A DNA stretch of 64,000 bases from Rhodanobacter sp. B04 (GCF_002001125.1 NZ_MUNV01000026.1:62001-126000); one strand, 5' to 3'; positions 26,449-36,163 are shown, counted from the stretch's first letter. Notes: generated by a model not told the origin, from the sequence alone. Numbers and translations: made by a program.

Positions 26449-27105
26449 ATGATCAAGACTCATGAAATCAAGGCACAGAGCCGCAAGGACGAGGGGAAAG
26501 GTGCGAGCCGCCGCCTGCGTCACGCGAGCTTCGTGCCGGCCGTCGTCTACGGCGCCGGTCAGGCTCCGCAGAGCATCCAGATCGAGCACAACACCATCCT
26601 GCTCGCCGCCAAGCACGAGTGGTTCTTCTCCTCGGTGCTCGACCTGAACGTCGACGGCAACGTGCAGAAGGTGCTGGTGCGCGACTGGCAGAAGCACCCG
26701 TTCAAGCAGCTGATGATGCACATGGACTTCCTGCGCGTGAACGAGAACGAGGCGATCCGCGTCAGCGTGCCGCTGCACTTCCTCAACCAGGAGAAGTCGG
26801 CCGCCGGCAAGACCTCGGGCGTGGTGATCTCGCACAACCTCACCGAAGTGGAAATCTCCTGCCTGCCGAAGAACCTGCCGGAGTTCATCGAGCTCGACCT
26901 GGCCGACCTGAAGCCGGGCGACATCGTGCACCTGTCGCAGCTGAAGCTGCCGGCCGGCGTCGAAGTTCCCGCCCTGCACCTGGGCGTGAGCCACGATATC
27001 GCGGTGGTCACGGCCAACACCGTGCAGGAAGAGGTCGAGGAAGCTCCGGCCGACGCCGCTGCGGCTCCGGCCGCTGCACCGGCCAAGAAGGACGACAAGA
27101 AGTAA
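26449..27105 (+). CDS. rplY: 50S ribosomal protein L25 (general stress protein Ctc form)
   Basis: A 218-residue L25/Ctc. The N-terminal ~95 residues form the 5S rRNA-binding L25 domain (EIKAQSRKDEGKGASRRLRHASFVPAVVYG). The C-terminal TL5 domain (about 100-190) is followed by an Ala/Pro/Lys tail (AAAPAAAPAKKDDKK). E. coli L25 has only the first domain (94 residues), so this is the long form. It sits between prs and pth, a conserved neighbourhood. The ribosome site is AAGG. Confidence 0.95.
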   Translation: MIKTHEIKAQSRKDEGKGASRRLRHASFVPAVVYGAGQAPQSIQIEHNTILLAAKHEWFFSSVLDLNVDGNVQKVLVRDWQKHPFKQLMMHMDFLRVNENEAIRVSVPLHFLNQEKSAAGKTSGVVISHNLTEVEISCLPKNLPEFIELDLADLKPGDIVHLSQLKLPAGVEVPALHLGVSHDIAVVTANTVQEEVEEAPADAAAAPAAAPAKKDDKK

Positions 27106-27112
27106 GCCGCGT

Positions 27113-27141
27113 CGCCCCGCGCTCCATCGGAGCGTGGGGCG
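27113..27141 (+). terminator. Hairpin between rplY and pth
   Basis: CGCCCCGCGCTCC and GGAGCGTGGGGCG form a 13-bp stem (one G-T pair) with a 3-base loop. No U-run follows, so it may be a processing or partial attenuation site instead of a full terminator. It ends 18 bases before the pth start. Confidence 0.5.
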
Positions 27142-27159
27142 TCACTGCTGCCTGTCTGC

Positions 27160-27753
27160 ATGGCTGGTTTGCGACTCATCGTCGGACTGGGCAACCCCGG
27201 TGCCGAATACCTCCGAACCCGGCACAACGCCGGGTTCTGGCTTGTGGACGCCTTGGCGGCCGGGCAGGGCGAGCGTTTCAGCTTCGACGGCAAGCTGCAC
27301 GGCGAGGCCTGCCGGGTGCGCCTCGGCGGCGAGCCGGTCTGGCTGCTGAAGCCGGCCACCTTCATGAACAAGAGCGGCATCGCCATGGTTTCGGCGCTGC
27401 GCTATTACAAGATCGAGCCCGAGCAGTGCCTGGTCGCGCACGACGACCTGGATTTGCCGGCCGGCACCGTGCGCATGAAGTTCGACGGTGGCCACGGTGG
27501 CCAGAACGGCCTGCGCGACATCATGGCGCATCTCGGTCACGGCAAATTCCATCGGCTGCGCGTGGGCATCGGTCATCCAGGCCATCGCGACCAGGTCACG
27601 CCGTGGGTGCTGGGCCGGCCGTCGGCGCAGGACGAGAATGCGATCACCGACGGCATCGCGCGTGCGCTGGACGTGCTGCCGCTGGCGGTGGATGGCCAGT
27701 TCGACAAGGCGATGCAGCAGTTGCACACACCCGAAGATCTCAAACGCAAGTAA
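27160..27753 (+). CDS. pth: Peptidyl-tRNA hydrolase
   Basis: A 197-residue Pth that releases peptides from stalled peptidyl-tRNA. Family signatures are GLGNPGAEYLRTRHNAGF (with the catalytic His in RHNAG), KPATFMNKSG, VAHDDLDLPAG and GGHGGQNGLRDI. The length matches E. coli (194). No clear ribosome site precedes the ATG; a strong hairpin lies just upstream. It is followed by ychF, the usual order. Confidence 0.97.
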   Translation: MAGLRLIVGLGNPGAEYLRTRHNAGFWLVDALAAGQGERFSFDGKLHGEACRVRLGGEPVWLLKPATFMNKSGIAMVSALRYYKIEPEQCLVAHDDLDLPAGTVRMKFDGGHGGQNGLRDIMAHLGHGKFHRLRVGIGHPGHRDQVTPWVLGRPSAQDENAITDGIARALDVLPLAVDGQFDKAMQQLHTPEDLKRK

Positions 27754-27837
27754 CACCTCAACTACAGCGGCAGACGTCAGTCGCAAGCCTGTCCAACGAT
27801 CGGTTTGCGTCTGGCGTTTCCCCACCGGAAAACCCCC

Positions 27838-28926
27838 ATGGGCATCAAATGCGGCATCGTCGGCCTGCCTAACGTCGGCAAGTCCACCCTCTTCAACGCG
27901 CTGACCAAGGCGGGCATCGCTGCGGCCAACTTCCCGTTCTGCACCATCGAGCCGAACGTCGGCGTGGTGCCGGTGCCCGATCCGCGCCTGAACGCGCTGT
28001 CCGGCATCGTCAATCCGCAGAAGGTGATCCCGACCGCCGTCGAGTTCGTCGACATCGCCGGGCTGGTCGCCGGTGCATCGAAGGGCGAGGGTCTGGGCAA
28101 CAAGTTCCTGGCGCACATCCGCGAGGTGGACGCGATTGCCCATGTGGTGCGCTGCTTCGAGGGCGATGTGATCCACGTCGCCGGCAAGGTCGATCCGATC
28201 GCCGACATCGAGACCATCGATACCGAGCTGGCGCTGGCCGACCTGGAGTCGGTGGACAAGGCGCTGAACCGCGCCGAGCGCGCGGCCAAGGCGAACGACA
28301 AGGAAGCGCTGGCGCGGAAGCCGGTGTTGCAGAAGCTCTCGGCCGGCCTCAATGAAGGCCGGTCGGCGCGCAGCCTGGGCCTGGACGAAGAGGAGAAGGC
28401 GCTGGTGCGCGACCTGTTCCTGCTCACCCTGAAGCCGCTGATGTATATCGCCAACGTCACCGACGATGGCTTCGAAAACAATCCCCTGCTCGATGCCCTA
28501 CGCGCCCGCGCCGCCATCGAAGGCGCCGAAGTGGTACCGGTTTGCGCGGCCATCGAGGAAGAGATGGCGCAGCTGGACGATGCCGACCGCGACGAATTCC
28601 TGAAGGACATGGGGCTGGACGAGCCTGGCCTGAACCGGGTGATCCGCGCCGGCTACCGGCTGCTCGACCTGCAGACCTACTTCACTGCAGGCGTGAAGGA
28701 AGTGCGCGCCTGGACGATCAAGCGCGGCTTCACCGCGCCGCAGGCCGCGGGCGTGATCCATACCGACTTCGAGCGCGGCTTCATCCGCGCCGAGACGATG
28801 AGCTACGACGACTTCATCCAGTACAAGGGCGAGGCTGGCGCCGCTGCGGCCGGGCGGCTGCGCAAGGAAGGCAAGGATTACATCGTCAAGGACGGCGACG
28901 TGCTGCACTTCCTGTTCAACGTCTGA
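27838..28926 (+). CDS. ychF: Redox-regulated ATPase YchF (Obg-related)
   Basis: A 362-residue Obg-family NTPase that binds ribosomes and prefers ATP. Motifs are G1 [12 protein letters not shown] at residues 8-19, [21 protein letters not shown], and a C-terminal TGS-like domain with [16 protein letters not shown] and the conserved ending VLHFLFNV. The length equals the family norm. The start ATG is the one directly before GIKCGIVG. Confidence 0.96.
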   Translation: MGIKCGIVGLPNVGKSTLFNALTKAGIAAANFPFCTIEPNVGVVPVPDPRLNALSGIVNPQKVIPTAVEFVDIAGLVAGASKGEGLGNKFLAHIREVDAIAHVVRCFEGDVIHVAGKVDPIADIETIDTELALADLESVDKALNRAERAAKANDKEALARKPVLQKLSAGLNEGRSARSLGLDEEEKALVRDLFLLTLKPLMYIANVTDDGFENNPLLDALRARAAIEGAEVVPVCAAIEEEMAQLDDADRDEFLKDMGLDEPGLNRVIRAGYRLLDLQTYFTAGVKEVRAWTIKRGFTAPQAAGVIHTDFERGFIRAETMSYDDFIQYKGEAGAAAAGRLRKEGKDYIVKDGDVLHFLFNV

Positions 28927-29047
28927 GTTTCCTGCACGGCACATATGGGCTCGATCGAGCTGGATGGATCGAGTCGTGCATGCGTTTCGCCGCTGCAATG
29001 GGCAGTACATCGCACGGCGCGGGGCCACGCGATGTGATGCGAGAACG

Positions 29048-32000
29048 TCACTGGCCTGCGCTGCCGCCAAAACGATAGCTGGCTTCAATGAAGTAGGCGC
29101 GGCCGATCGGGTTGAACCAGCTCCTGGAGTAATACGGGTAGCTGGTCCAGGTGCTGTCCGGTGCCGGCTTCTTGTCGAACAGGTTGTCCACCACGAAGGT
29201 CAACGTGGCGCGCGGTGTGAAGCGGTAGTTGAATGACGCGTTGTACACGAAGGTGGGGCCGAGCCGCTGCGTGCCGTCGTAATTGGGCAGGCCGCCCAGG
29301 CGTGAGCCATGCACGGTGGTGGTGAACCTGCCCAGCGTCCAGGCCACCGAGTAGCCAGCCTTGCTGCGCGGGATCACATAGTCGTACAGGTCGGTGAGCT
29401 CGTTTACCGTGGGGTCGCCCTTGAACAGCTGCACCTTGTGGGTGGCGACATAGGTGAGGCCGAGGTTGAAATCGAACGTGCCCGCGTGCTGCGTTTCAAG
29501 CAGGTAGTGCGTGTTGAAGTCCACGCCGGAAGTGCGGTCGACCGCGGCATTGATCGGCAGCACGAGTACCGATGTGATGCCTTCCGGATTGCTGGGGGCG
29601 CTGGCGGAATTGCGTACAACCTGACTTAACACTTGCTGGCATAGCCCGGAGTTGATGTCGACCGGCACGCCGGCGGCCGTCTGTCCCAGCCGGCAGTCGG
29701 CCTCCTCGCGCAGGATGGTGTCGCTGCTCTGGTACTCCACTTCGTTGTTCAATTTGATGATGTAGTAGTCCGCGCTGATGTCCAGGTTGCGGACCGGCGA
29801 GTAGACGAAGCCATAGGTGAACGACTTGCTGGTTTCGTCCTTCAGCGTGGTGCTGCCATGGCTGCGGCCGTTGAATCCCACGTCACCATTGCTGCAATCA
29901 TCGTAGTAGTCGGGGCCGGACCCGGGTTCGTCGCGGCGGCACAGGTAGTAGTCGGTGCCGTCCGAACTCGAGCCGCTGAGTCCGGCATACAGGTAGGAAA
30001 GATCGGGGGCGCGGAAGCCGGTACCGGCCGAGCCGCGCAACAGCAGGCTGTCGAACGGACGATATTCGACGCCCAGCGAATAGGTGAACTTGCCCGCGGT
30101 GGTCGGGCCGTACTCGTAGCGGTCGTAGCGGCCCGCGGCGGTGAGGGTCAGCGTCGACAGCACTGGCGCACTGAATTCCACGCCCATGCCGGCATGATTG
30201 CGCGAGCCCACCGCGCCGGTGTTGTGCAGGCCGAAGTAGGTGCCGTCCAGCGACAACGGATCGGGTTTCAGTCCGTAATACTGGTTGCCGTATTCGGCGA
30301 CACCGGCGAAGCCGGCCGAGCCGCCCGGCAGGTCGAACAGGTCGGTATTCGTCATCGTCAGGCTGAAATTTTCTGCGCGGCTTTTGTCGTGATCGATCGA
30401 GTCCTGGGTGATCGAACGGAACTCGGCGACGGTGAGCGGGGTGTACAACCGGCTGATCGGCGCGTTGTAGATGTCATAGCCGCTGTCCGGGTCGATGCCC
30501 AGCGACGGGCCCAGGTACAGCGCCTGCGCCTTGGCCGAGATCAATGCCGGTTCCTTGCTCTCCAGTTCGTTCTGCGAATGTCCGAACAGCGCCTCGTAGG
30601 TCCAGCTGGTATCGGGGATGCTGCCCTTGATGCCGGTATTCAGCGACAACGTGTTGTTGATGTTCCTGATCAGGCCGGGGCCAAAGCCGCCGTTCTCCTC
30701 GATGGTGAAATACTTGCGCTGCCATTGCTCGACCTGGCCGGTGGCCTGGTTGTAGAACGGGATCGGCGTGGAATCGCCATTGAGCTGGTAGCTGTTCTGC
30801 CATTGCAGCGGCGTGTTGTAGCTGTCCTGGTGCGAAGTGGCCGCCTGCACATCGAGGAAGGCCTCCATGTTGTCGGTCAGGCGGTAGCTGGCGGTGCCAT
30901 AGAAATTGACCGCCTTGCGTCCGTTCTCCATGGTGCCGTAGCCCACATCCTTGTAACTGCCGCAGTAGTAACCGTAATTCCGGCGATAGGCGTAGACGAT
31001 CGAGCCGTGGTCAAGCGCGGACAATGCGTCGCAGGTGGCCTTGCCCGGATCGATGTAGTCGCCGTCCTCGTCGATACGCGTGAAGACCGGGCTGGCGGAA
31101 ATCCGGGAAGGATCTCCGGGAGCATCCAGGCGCGAATCGGTGAAACTGCGCTGGTAGCCCCACAGTGGCTGCTGATGGACGAACTCCACGCCGAAGACCG
31201 AGTCGAACTTGCCGCTGGAAAAACCGCTGGAGATCTGCAGGCGCTGCGAACTGCCGCCGCCGTGCTGCGTATCGCCCACGCGGAAATCCACGGTGGTGCC
31301 ATCGGCCTTCTTCTTCAGGATGAAGTTGATCACGCCGGATATGGCGTCCGAACCGTAGATCGCCGAAGCGCTGCCGCTGAGGATTTCCACGCGATCGATC
31401 AGCGAGGTGGGCAGGTTCGAGATATCCGTGAAATTGCTGTTGCCGCCGTACGATTGCGGGTAGTCGGCAATGCGCCGCCCATTCACCAGCACCAGCGTGT
31501 GGTTCGGGCCCAGCCCACGCAGGTCGACCGCCTGCGCGCCCGGCGAGAAGCCATTGGTGTTCTGGTTGTTGTCCAGCGCGCCGAGATTCTGGGTCAGCGA
31601 GGTCATCATGTCCGCGACGGTGGCGAAACCGTTGTTGGTGATGTCCCGCGCGGTGATGGTGGTGACTGGCGCTGGCCCCTCGATCTGGGCGCGAGGGATG
31701 CGTGAGCCGGTGACCTGGACCGCTTCGAGCTTGGTGGCGGTCTGCGGGTCGGCTGCGGCGGCAGCTGAAGGGTGGGTGGGGGTCGATCGCGGTGGCGGGG
31801 TATGCGGGTCGTTTGTCTTGAGGATCACCACGGCTCCGGAAGGATCGCGATGAACGGTGAAGCCCGTGCCGTCCAGCAGGCGTTTCAGTGCATCGTCCGT
31901 CGACAGCGCGCCATTCACGCCTTGCGTATGCAGTCCCTTGAGCTGGTCCGCCTGATAGATGAATTGTGCGCCGGACTGCGCGGCCAGGCTGTCGAGCGCG

Positions 32001-32116
32001 GCGACCAGATCGCCTGGCGGAATCCGGATCTGTCTGACGGTGTCGGCTTGTGCGTAAGCCGCGACGGATGCCGAGCAGGCCAGGGCCAGCAGCGTGGTGC
32101 GGAACGGACGGATCAT
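29048..32116 (-). CDS. STN-domain TonB-dependent outer-membrane receptor
   Basis: A 1022-residue receptor: signal peptide (about 1-24, ending YAQA), STN signalling domain (about 28-100; IRIPPGDLVAALDSLAAQSGAQFIYQ), plug (about 130-260; VTGSRIPR, DISNLPTSLIDRVEILSGSASAIYGSDAISGVINFI) and a 22-stranded beta-barrel to the end. Several extracellular cysteine pairs are present (for example CRRDE...YYDDC). An STN domain means that substrate binding signals to a FecR protein, and fecR and fecI genes lie immediately upstream in the same orientation. The ligand is not evident; the divergent secreted hydrolase suggests a peptide. A GAGGG ribosome site supports the ATG. Confidence 0.93.
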   Translation of the reverse strand: MIRPFRTTLLALACSASVAAYAQADTVRQIRIPPGDLVAALDSLAAQSGAQFIYQADQLKGLHTQGVNGALSTDDALKRLLDGTGFTVHRDPSGAVVILKTNDPHTPPPRSTPTHPSAAAAADPQTATKLEAVQVTGSRIPRAQIEGPAPVTTITARDITNNGFATVADMMTSLTQNLGALDNNQNTNGFSPGAQAVDLRGLGPNHTLVLVNGRRIADYPQSYGGNSNFTDISNLPTSLIDRVEILSGSASAIYGSDAISGVINFILKKKADGTTVDFRVGDTQHGGGSSQRLQISSGFSSGKFDSVFGVEFVHQQPLWGYQRSFTDSRLDAPGDPSRISASPVFTRIDEDGDYIDPGKATCDALSALDHGSIVYAYRRNYGYYCGSYKDVGYGTMENGRKAVNFYGTASYRLTDNMEAFLDVQAATSHQDSYNTPLQWQNSYQLNGDSTPIPFYNQATGQVEQWQRKYFTIEENGGFGPGLIRNINNTLSLNTGIKGSIPDTSWTYEALFGHSQNELESKEPALISAKAQALYLGPSLGIDPDSGYDIYNAPISRLYTPLTVAEFRSITQDSIDHDKSRAENFSLTMTNTDLFDLPGGSAGFAGVAEYGNQYYGLKPDPLSLDGTYFGLHNTGAVGSRNHAGMGVEFSAPVLSTLTLTAAGRYDRYEYGPTTAGKFTYSLGVEYRPFDSLLLRGSAGTGFRAPDLSYLYAGLSGSSSDGTDYYLCRRDEPGSGPDYYDDCSNGDVGFNGRSHGSTTLKDETSKSFTYGFVYSPVRNLDISADYYIIKLNNEVEYQSSDTILREEADCRLGQTAAGVPVDINSGLCQQVLSQVVRNSASAPSNPEGITSVLVLPINAAVDRTSGVDFNTHYLLETQHAGTFDFNLGLTYVATHKVQLFKGDPTVNELTDLYDYVIPRSKAGYSVAWTLGRFTTTVHGSRLGGLPNYDGTQRLGPTFVYNASFNYRFTPRATLTFVVDNLFDKKPAPDSTWTSYPYYSRSWFNPIGRAYFIEASYRFGGSAGQ

Positions 32117-32289
32117 GGTCACCCTCTCCCCAGGGTGGCGCGCCTGATGGCGCCATCGATTAGCGTGACGTATGGATGTCGCAAATCCCGCATGCCATGT
32201 TTGCGTCGGGCATCCCCGGGCACGCCGGGTCCGGATGGTGCATTGCTTCTTGCGGGTGGTTGGCTCGGGTGAGAATTCGCGACGCGGCG

Positions 32290-33390
32290 TTACCGGCGCT
32301 TCAGGACGATGGTCTTGTCACTGCGCACGGCTTGCACCGGGAAGCCCAGTTCGAGCAACCGCACGAAGCTGTCGGCATTGGACCAGCGGAAATTTCCGCC
32401 CACGCGAATGGCGCCGACCGAGGCGTCGCCGATGACGATCTTGCGGGTGTTGTAACGGTTGAATTCCGCGGCGGCGGCGGCCAGCGGCGTGTCGTGGAAG
32501 GAAATGAAGCCATTACGCCAGTTCAGGAGCTCTTCGGCCTGCTGCATCGAGCCGGATTGCACCACGACCCCGGTGTCGCTTGCCAATGCGATGCTGCCGG
32601 CTGGAAGCAGGGTGGTTGGCTGGCGATGTCCATCCGGCCCGTTGTCCGACTCCAGCCGCACCACGCCCTGGGTCACGATCACGCGCAGGTCCGCCGCATC
32701 GCGGCGCACGTCATAACGCGTGCCGACGGCAATCGCGCGGCGCTCGCCGGCGCTGACCACGAACGGCCGGTCGGGATCCTTGGCCACCTTGAAGAACGCC
32801 TCGCCCTGCTGCAGATCGATGCGGCGCTCGCCACGGGAAAGCGTGACAAGCATGCGGCTGTCACTGCTCAGGGTCACGACGGAACCATCGGCCAGCGGCA
32901 CATCCTGCAGGCCGCCAACGGCTGTGCGATAAAGCGCCTGATCCACCGCCGAGTAACGTCGCCAACCCAGGGCGAGTGACACGATCATCACCAGGGCGAC
33001 GGCACCGACGGCATAGCGAAGCAGGCGACGGCGGTTCTCCTTCGGTGGGCCGCTCATGAACCTTGCCGGGTTACTGCCAGTCGGCGCGTCGTGTTGCGAC
33101 CGATCGAGCTGTGCCTCAACCGTACCGTGCACTTCACGCGGGCCGTGAGACGGAAGCACGCCCCAGGTTCCGCGCGCAGGCACCACGCCGGCCGGCACGC
33201 CTGCACCCAAGGCCTTCAGGCGGTCGCTCTGCCGCCAGGCTGCATCGAGGCGCAGAAAAGCCACGCGATGGGCAACCGAGGCAGCCAGCCATGCATCCAG
33301 CTGGCTCTGGTCGTGCGCGGACCACGCGCCCGCGTCGCGCTTGGCCAGCCACGCGGAGGCAGTGAGTTCAATCTGCCTGCTGCTGGTCAT
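32290..33390 (-). CDS. FecR-type transmembrane anti-sigma factor
   Basis: A 366-residue single-pass protein. The cytoplasmic part starts with a DUF4880-like sigma-binding region (TASAWLAKRDAGAWSAHDQSQLDAWLAAS), followed by an unusually long Pro/Gly-rich linker. A membrane helix is at about 122-145. The periplasmic FecR domain has the pattern DGSVVTLSSDSRMLV, RRIDLQQGEAFFKVAKDPDRPFVV, and a C-terminal domain that contacts the receptor STN domain. It overlaps the sigma gene by 23 bases and should hold the sigma factor until the TonB receptor is occupied. The GGAGG ribosome site fixes the start. Confidence 0.92.
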   Translation of the reverse strand: MTSSRQIELTASAWLAKRDAGAWSAHDQSQLDAWLAASVAHRVAFLRLDAAWRQSDRLKALGAGVPAGVVPARGTWGVLPSHGPREVHGTVEAQLDRSQHDAPTGSNPARFMSGPPKENRRRLLRYAVGAVALVMIVSLALGWRRYSAVDQALYRTAVGGLQDVPLADGSVVTLSSDSRMLVTLSRGERRIDLQQGEAFFKVAKDPDRPFVVSAGERRAIAVGTRYDVRRDAADLRVIVTQGVVRLESDNGPDGHRQPTTLLPAGSIALASDTGVVVQSGSMQQAEELLNWRNGFISFHDTPLAAAAAEFNRYNTRKIVIGDASVGAIRVGGNFRWSNADSFVRLLELGFPVQAVRSDKTIVLKRR

Positions 33391-33955
33391 GAGCGCCTCC
33401 ATGTTCGATGCCGGCTGCAGCGTGACGTGGCGCGTGCTGCGCTTGGCCGCCGCCAAAAAAATAGTCGGCGATCAAGCGCATGCCCTTGGCGAGCTGTTTT
33501 TCCACGGTCTTCTCACCGATGCCCATGCGCATCGCCACTTCCTTTTGCGGCAGCTCCTCGACCCGGCGCAGCCAGACCGCCTCGCGACATCGGTCGGGCA
33601 GGCTGTCGAACGCTTCGGTCAGGCGCTTCAGTTCCTGGCGGGCGCTCAACCGGCGTTCCGGCGATATCTCATCTATCAGGACGTTCAGCGCATCCAGATC
33701 ACCCACGGCATCGATCGAGACGACCCGCCCGCGGCGCAGACGATCGGTCATCAGGTGGCGAGCGGTGGTGAACATGAAGGACTTCGGCATCGCCGGCCGT
33801 GCTTTCGCCGCGGCCTCGTAGACGCGTATGTAGATTTCCTGGCGCAGGTCATGGATCTCGTCGCGGCGATACCAGCTGCGCAGCAGATAGCGCATCAGCG
33901 CGCTCTCGTGCACCAGGATTTCGCGTATGAACCAGTTGTCGAGAGTGTCTTCCAC
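33368..33955 (-). CDS. FecI-type ECF sigma factor
   Basis: A 195-residue sigma-70 family protein with region 2 (about 15-75; LMRYLLRSWYRRDEIHDLRQEIYIRVYEA, KSFMFTTARHLMTDRLRR) and region 4 (about 110-165; LPDRCREAVWLRRVEELPQKEVAMRMGIGEKTVEKQLAKGM). It heads the sigma-FecR-TonB receptor operon. The start is a GTG; no better start is near. A His/Gln-rich tail after residue 170 is not part of the sigma fold and overlaps the fecR start. It is divergent from the secreted cyanophycinase-like gene, a plausible target. Confidence 0.92.
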   Translation of the reverse strand: MEDTLDNWFIREILVHESALMRYLLRSWYRRDEIHDLRQEIYIRVYEAAAKARPAMPKSFMFTTARHLMTDRLRRGRVVSIDAVGDLDALNVLIDEISPERRLSARQELKRLTEAFDSLPDRCREAVWLRRVEELPQKEVAMRMGIGEKTVEKQLAKGMRLIADYFFGGGQAQHAPRHAAAGIEHGGAHDQQQAD

Positions 33956-34147
33956 GACGGCGACAGTAACGCCAATCCGTCAGCGAAAGACAGCTGCGCG
34001 GCGCAGATGAGCCCGTGGCAGCGAATGTGCGCGACGGCGTGGGGGATCTGGCGTGTCCGTTCGTCCCGACCCAGATGAACTCCATGCAGTGACGTGCTGC
34101 GTGCACCCGAAAAATCACCATGCATCCCTTCGACGGAATATCGACTG
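33956..34147. promoter_or_regulatory. Divergent promoter region, sigma-FecR-receptor operon and cyanophycinase-like gene
   Basis: This 192-base gap must hold the promoters for both the leftward fecI-like operon and the rightward hydrolase gene. I could not identify a reliable -35/-10 pair by eye. Its position makes shared control of the two transcripts likely. Confidence 0.4.
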
Positions 34148-36145
34148 ATGATTTCGCTCAGCTATTTATCCGGTTCAGTTCGCGCCAGCTTTTCAGCCCT
34201 GCTGGCGTTGTGCCTGGTACTGGTCTGCATGGATGCCAGCGCGGCCTCGAAGAACCCGGCCGCCACGCGCAACGGTTACGAGTACTACCAGATCGGCGAC
34301 CTGAACGCGCCAAGGCCTGGCCATACCGAGGCGGCTCTGATGCTGATGGGCGGCGGCAAGTGGCCGAACAAGGCCTTCGCCTGGTTTGCGGCCAAGGGCG
34401 GTCACGGCCACGTCGTGATACTGCGTGCCTCCGGCGCCGATGAGATGCAGAAAGAGCTTTACACCGATATCGGCGGGGTGGCGTCGGTGCAGACGCTGGT
34501 GTTCCACAGTCGTGCGGCGGCCAGCGATCCGCAGGTGCTGGACATCGTGCGGCATGCCGACGGCATCTTCATTGCCGGCGGTGACCAGTCCAACTACGTG
34601 CGGTTCTGGAAAGGCACGCCGCTGAACGTCGCCCTGAATCAGCATGTTGCACATGGGAAGCCGATCGGCGGCACCAGCGCCGGCCTGGCCATCCTCGGTG
34701 GTTACGCCTATGGCGCGCTCGATGGCGGCAGCATGGAGTCGCAGGATGCGCTGCGCCATCCGCTCGGCAAGGGCATGACCCTGGTCGATGATTTCATGCA
34801 CCTGCCCTATCTGCAGCAGGTGATAACCGATACCCACTTCAATGCGCGCGGGCGGCTCGGACGGCTGATCGGCTTCGTCGCCAAGCTGCGGTACGAGGGG
34901 CATTCCGGCGTTGTCGGTCTCGGAGTGGATCAGGACGCGGCGCTCTGCGTCGACGGCAACGGCATCGGTCGCTTGTTCACGATCAACAACGGCTTTGCGT
35001 GGCTGGTGCGACCGGACGGCAAGCCGGTACGGATCGAGGGCGGCAAACCGCTGGACTATCCCGGTACGCGGGTGACCGGTATCGGCACGCAGAGCACGAT
35101 CGACCTGCGCGACCTGAGCGTGCACCGGCCGGTATTCGAGGCGCTCGCCGATGCACGTGACGGTGAATTGAACGTGCATGGCGAACATGCACCGGTGCTG
35201 GTGATCCACGGCGGCGCCGGCGTGGAGCGTGCTGGGATGACGCCGCAGATCGAGGCGAAGGCGCGCGCCGCGCTGGAGCTGGCGCTGCGCAACGGCTATG
35301 CGCAGCTGAAGTCGGGCAAGTCGGCCGTGGATGCGGTGACTGCCGCGATCACCGTGCTGGAGGATGATCCGTTGTTCAATGCCGGCAAGGGCGCGGTGTT
35401 CACGCATGACGGGAAAAACGAGCTCGATGCCTCAATCATGGACGGCTCGACGCTGGCGGCAGGCGCAGTGGCGGGAGTGCATCAGGTCAGGAATCCGATC
35501 CTGCTGGCGCGTGCGGTGATGGAGCACTCGCCGCACGTGATGATGGTCGGCAACGGCGCGGAAACCTTCGCCACGGAGCAGGGATTCAAGCTGGTCGATC
35601 CGTCGTATTTCCGCACCGACCGGCGTTGGCAGGAGTTGCAGCACGCGCTGAAGGACGATGCGGCCGGCGTGCCGCTGACCGAACGGCTGCTGGCGCTCAA
35701 GCACTTCGGCACCGTCGGCGCGCTCGCCCGCGACAGCCAGGGCCGACTTGCTGCCGGCACCTCGACCGGCGGCATGACCGACAAGCGATACGGTCGCGTG
35801 GGCGATTCGCCGATCGTCGGCGCGGGTAACTACGCCAACGTTGCTTGCGCGGTATCCGGCACGGGCTGGGGCGAGTACTACATCCGCGTTTCGGCCGCGC
35901 GCGAGATCTGCCTGCGCATGACCGAGTTGAACGAATCCGCCGAGCAGGCCGGCAAGGCGGTGATCAACGAAGAGATACCGCAGATGGGTGGCGATGGCGG
36001 CGCGATTATTTTGGGCGCCGACGGCAGCGTGTCGATGCCGTTCAACACCGAGGGCATGTACCGCGGCTGGATCGGTGCCGACGGCGTCCCGCATGTGGCG
36101 ATCTACGGCAGTGATCCGCTGGTGTTGCCTTCGGCGTCACGCTGA
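34148..36145 (+). CDS. Secreted cyanophycinase-isoaspartyl peptidase fusion
   Basis: A 665-residue protein with a Sec signal peptide (1 to about 33, ending ASA). Residues about 60-300 are an S51 cyanophycinase-like peptidase with nucleophile S177 in GGTSAGLAIL, FIAGGDQSNY and DTHFNARGRLGRL. Residues about 348-660 are an Ntn-type isoaspartyl peptidase/L-asparaginase: VLVIHGGAGV, predicted self-cleavage before T522 in HFGTVGALARD, GTSTGGMTDKRYGRVGDSPIVGAG. Cyanophycinase frees beta-Asp-Arg dipeptides and the second domain would split these to Asp and Arg, so one exported protein could do both steps. It is divergent from the FecI-FecR-TonB receptor operon. Substrate is inferred from domains. Confidence 0.88.
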   Translation: MISLSYLSGSVRASFSALLALCLVLVCMDASAASKNPAATRNGYEYYQIGDLNAPRPGHTEAALMLMGGGKWPNKAFAWFAAKGGHGHVVILRASGADEMQKELYTDIGGVASVQTLVFHSRAAASDPQVLDIVRHADGIFIAGGDQSNYVRFWKGTPLNVALNQHVAHGKPIGGTSAGLAILGGYAYGALDGGSMESQDALRHPLGKGMTLVDDFMHLPYLQQVITDTHFNARGRLGRLIGFVAKLRYEGHSGVVGLGVDQDAALCVDGNGIGRLFTINNGFAWLVRPDGKPVRIEGGKPLDYPGTRVTGIGTQSTIDLRDLSVHRPVFEALADARDGELNVHGEHAPVLVIHGGAGVERAGMTPQIEAKARAALELALRNGYAQLKSGKSAVDAVTAAITVLEDDPLFNAGKGAVFTHDGKNELDASIMDGSTLAAGAVAGVHQVRNPILLARAVMEHSPHVMMVGNGAETFATEQGFKLVDPSYFRTDRRWQELQHALKDDAAGVPLTERLLALKHFGTVGALARDSQGRLAAGTSTGGMTDKRYGRVGDSPIVGAGNYANVACAVSGTGWGEYYIRVSAAREICLRMTELNESAEQAGKAVINEEIPQMGGDGGAIILGADGSVSMPFNTEGMYRGWIGADGVPHVAIYGSDPLVLPSASR

Positions 36146-36163
36146 CGGCTGAAGCTGCGCTGC

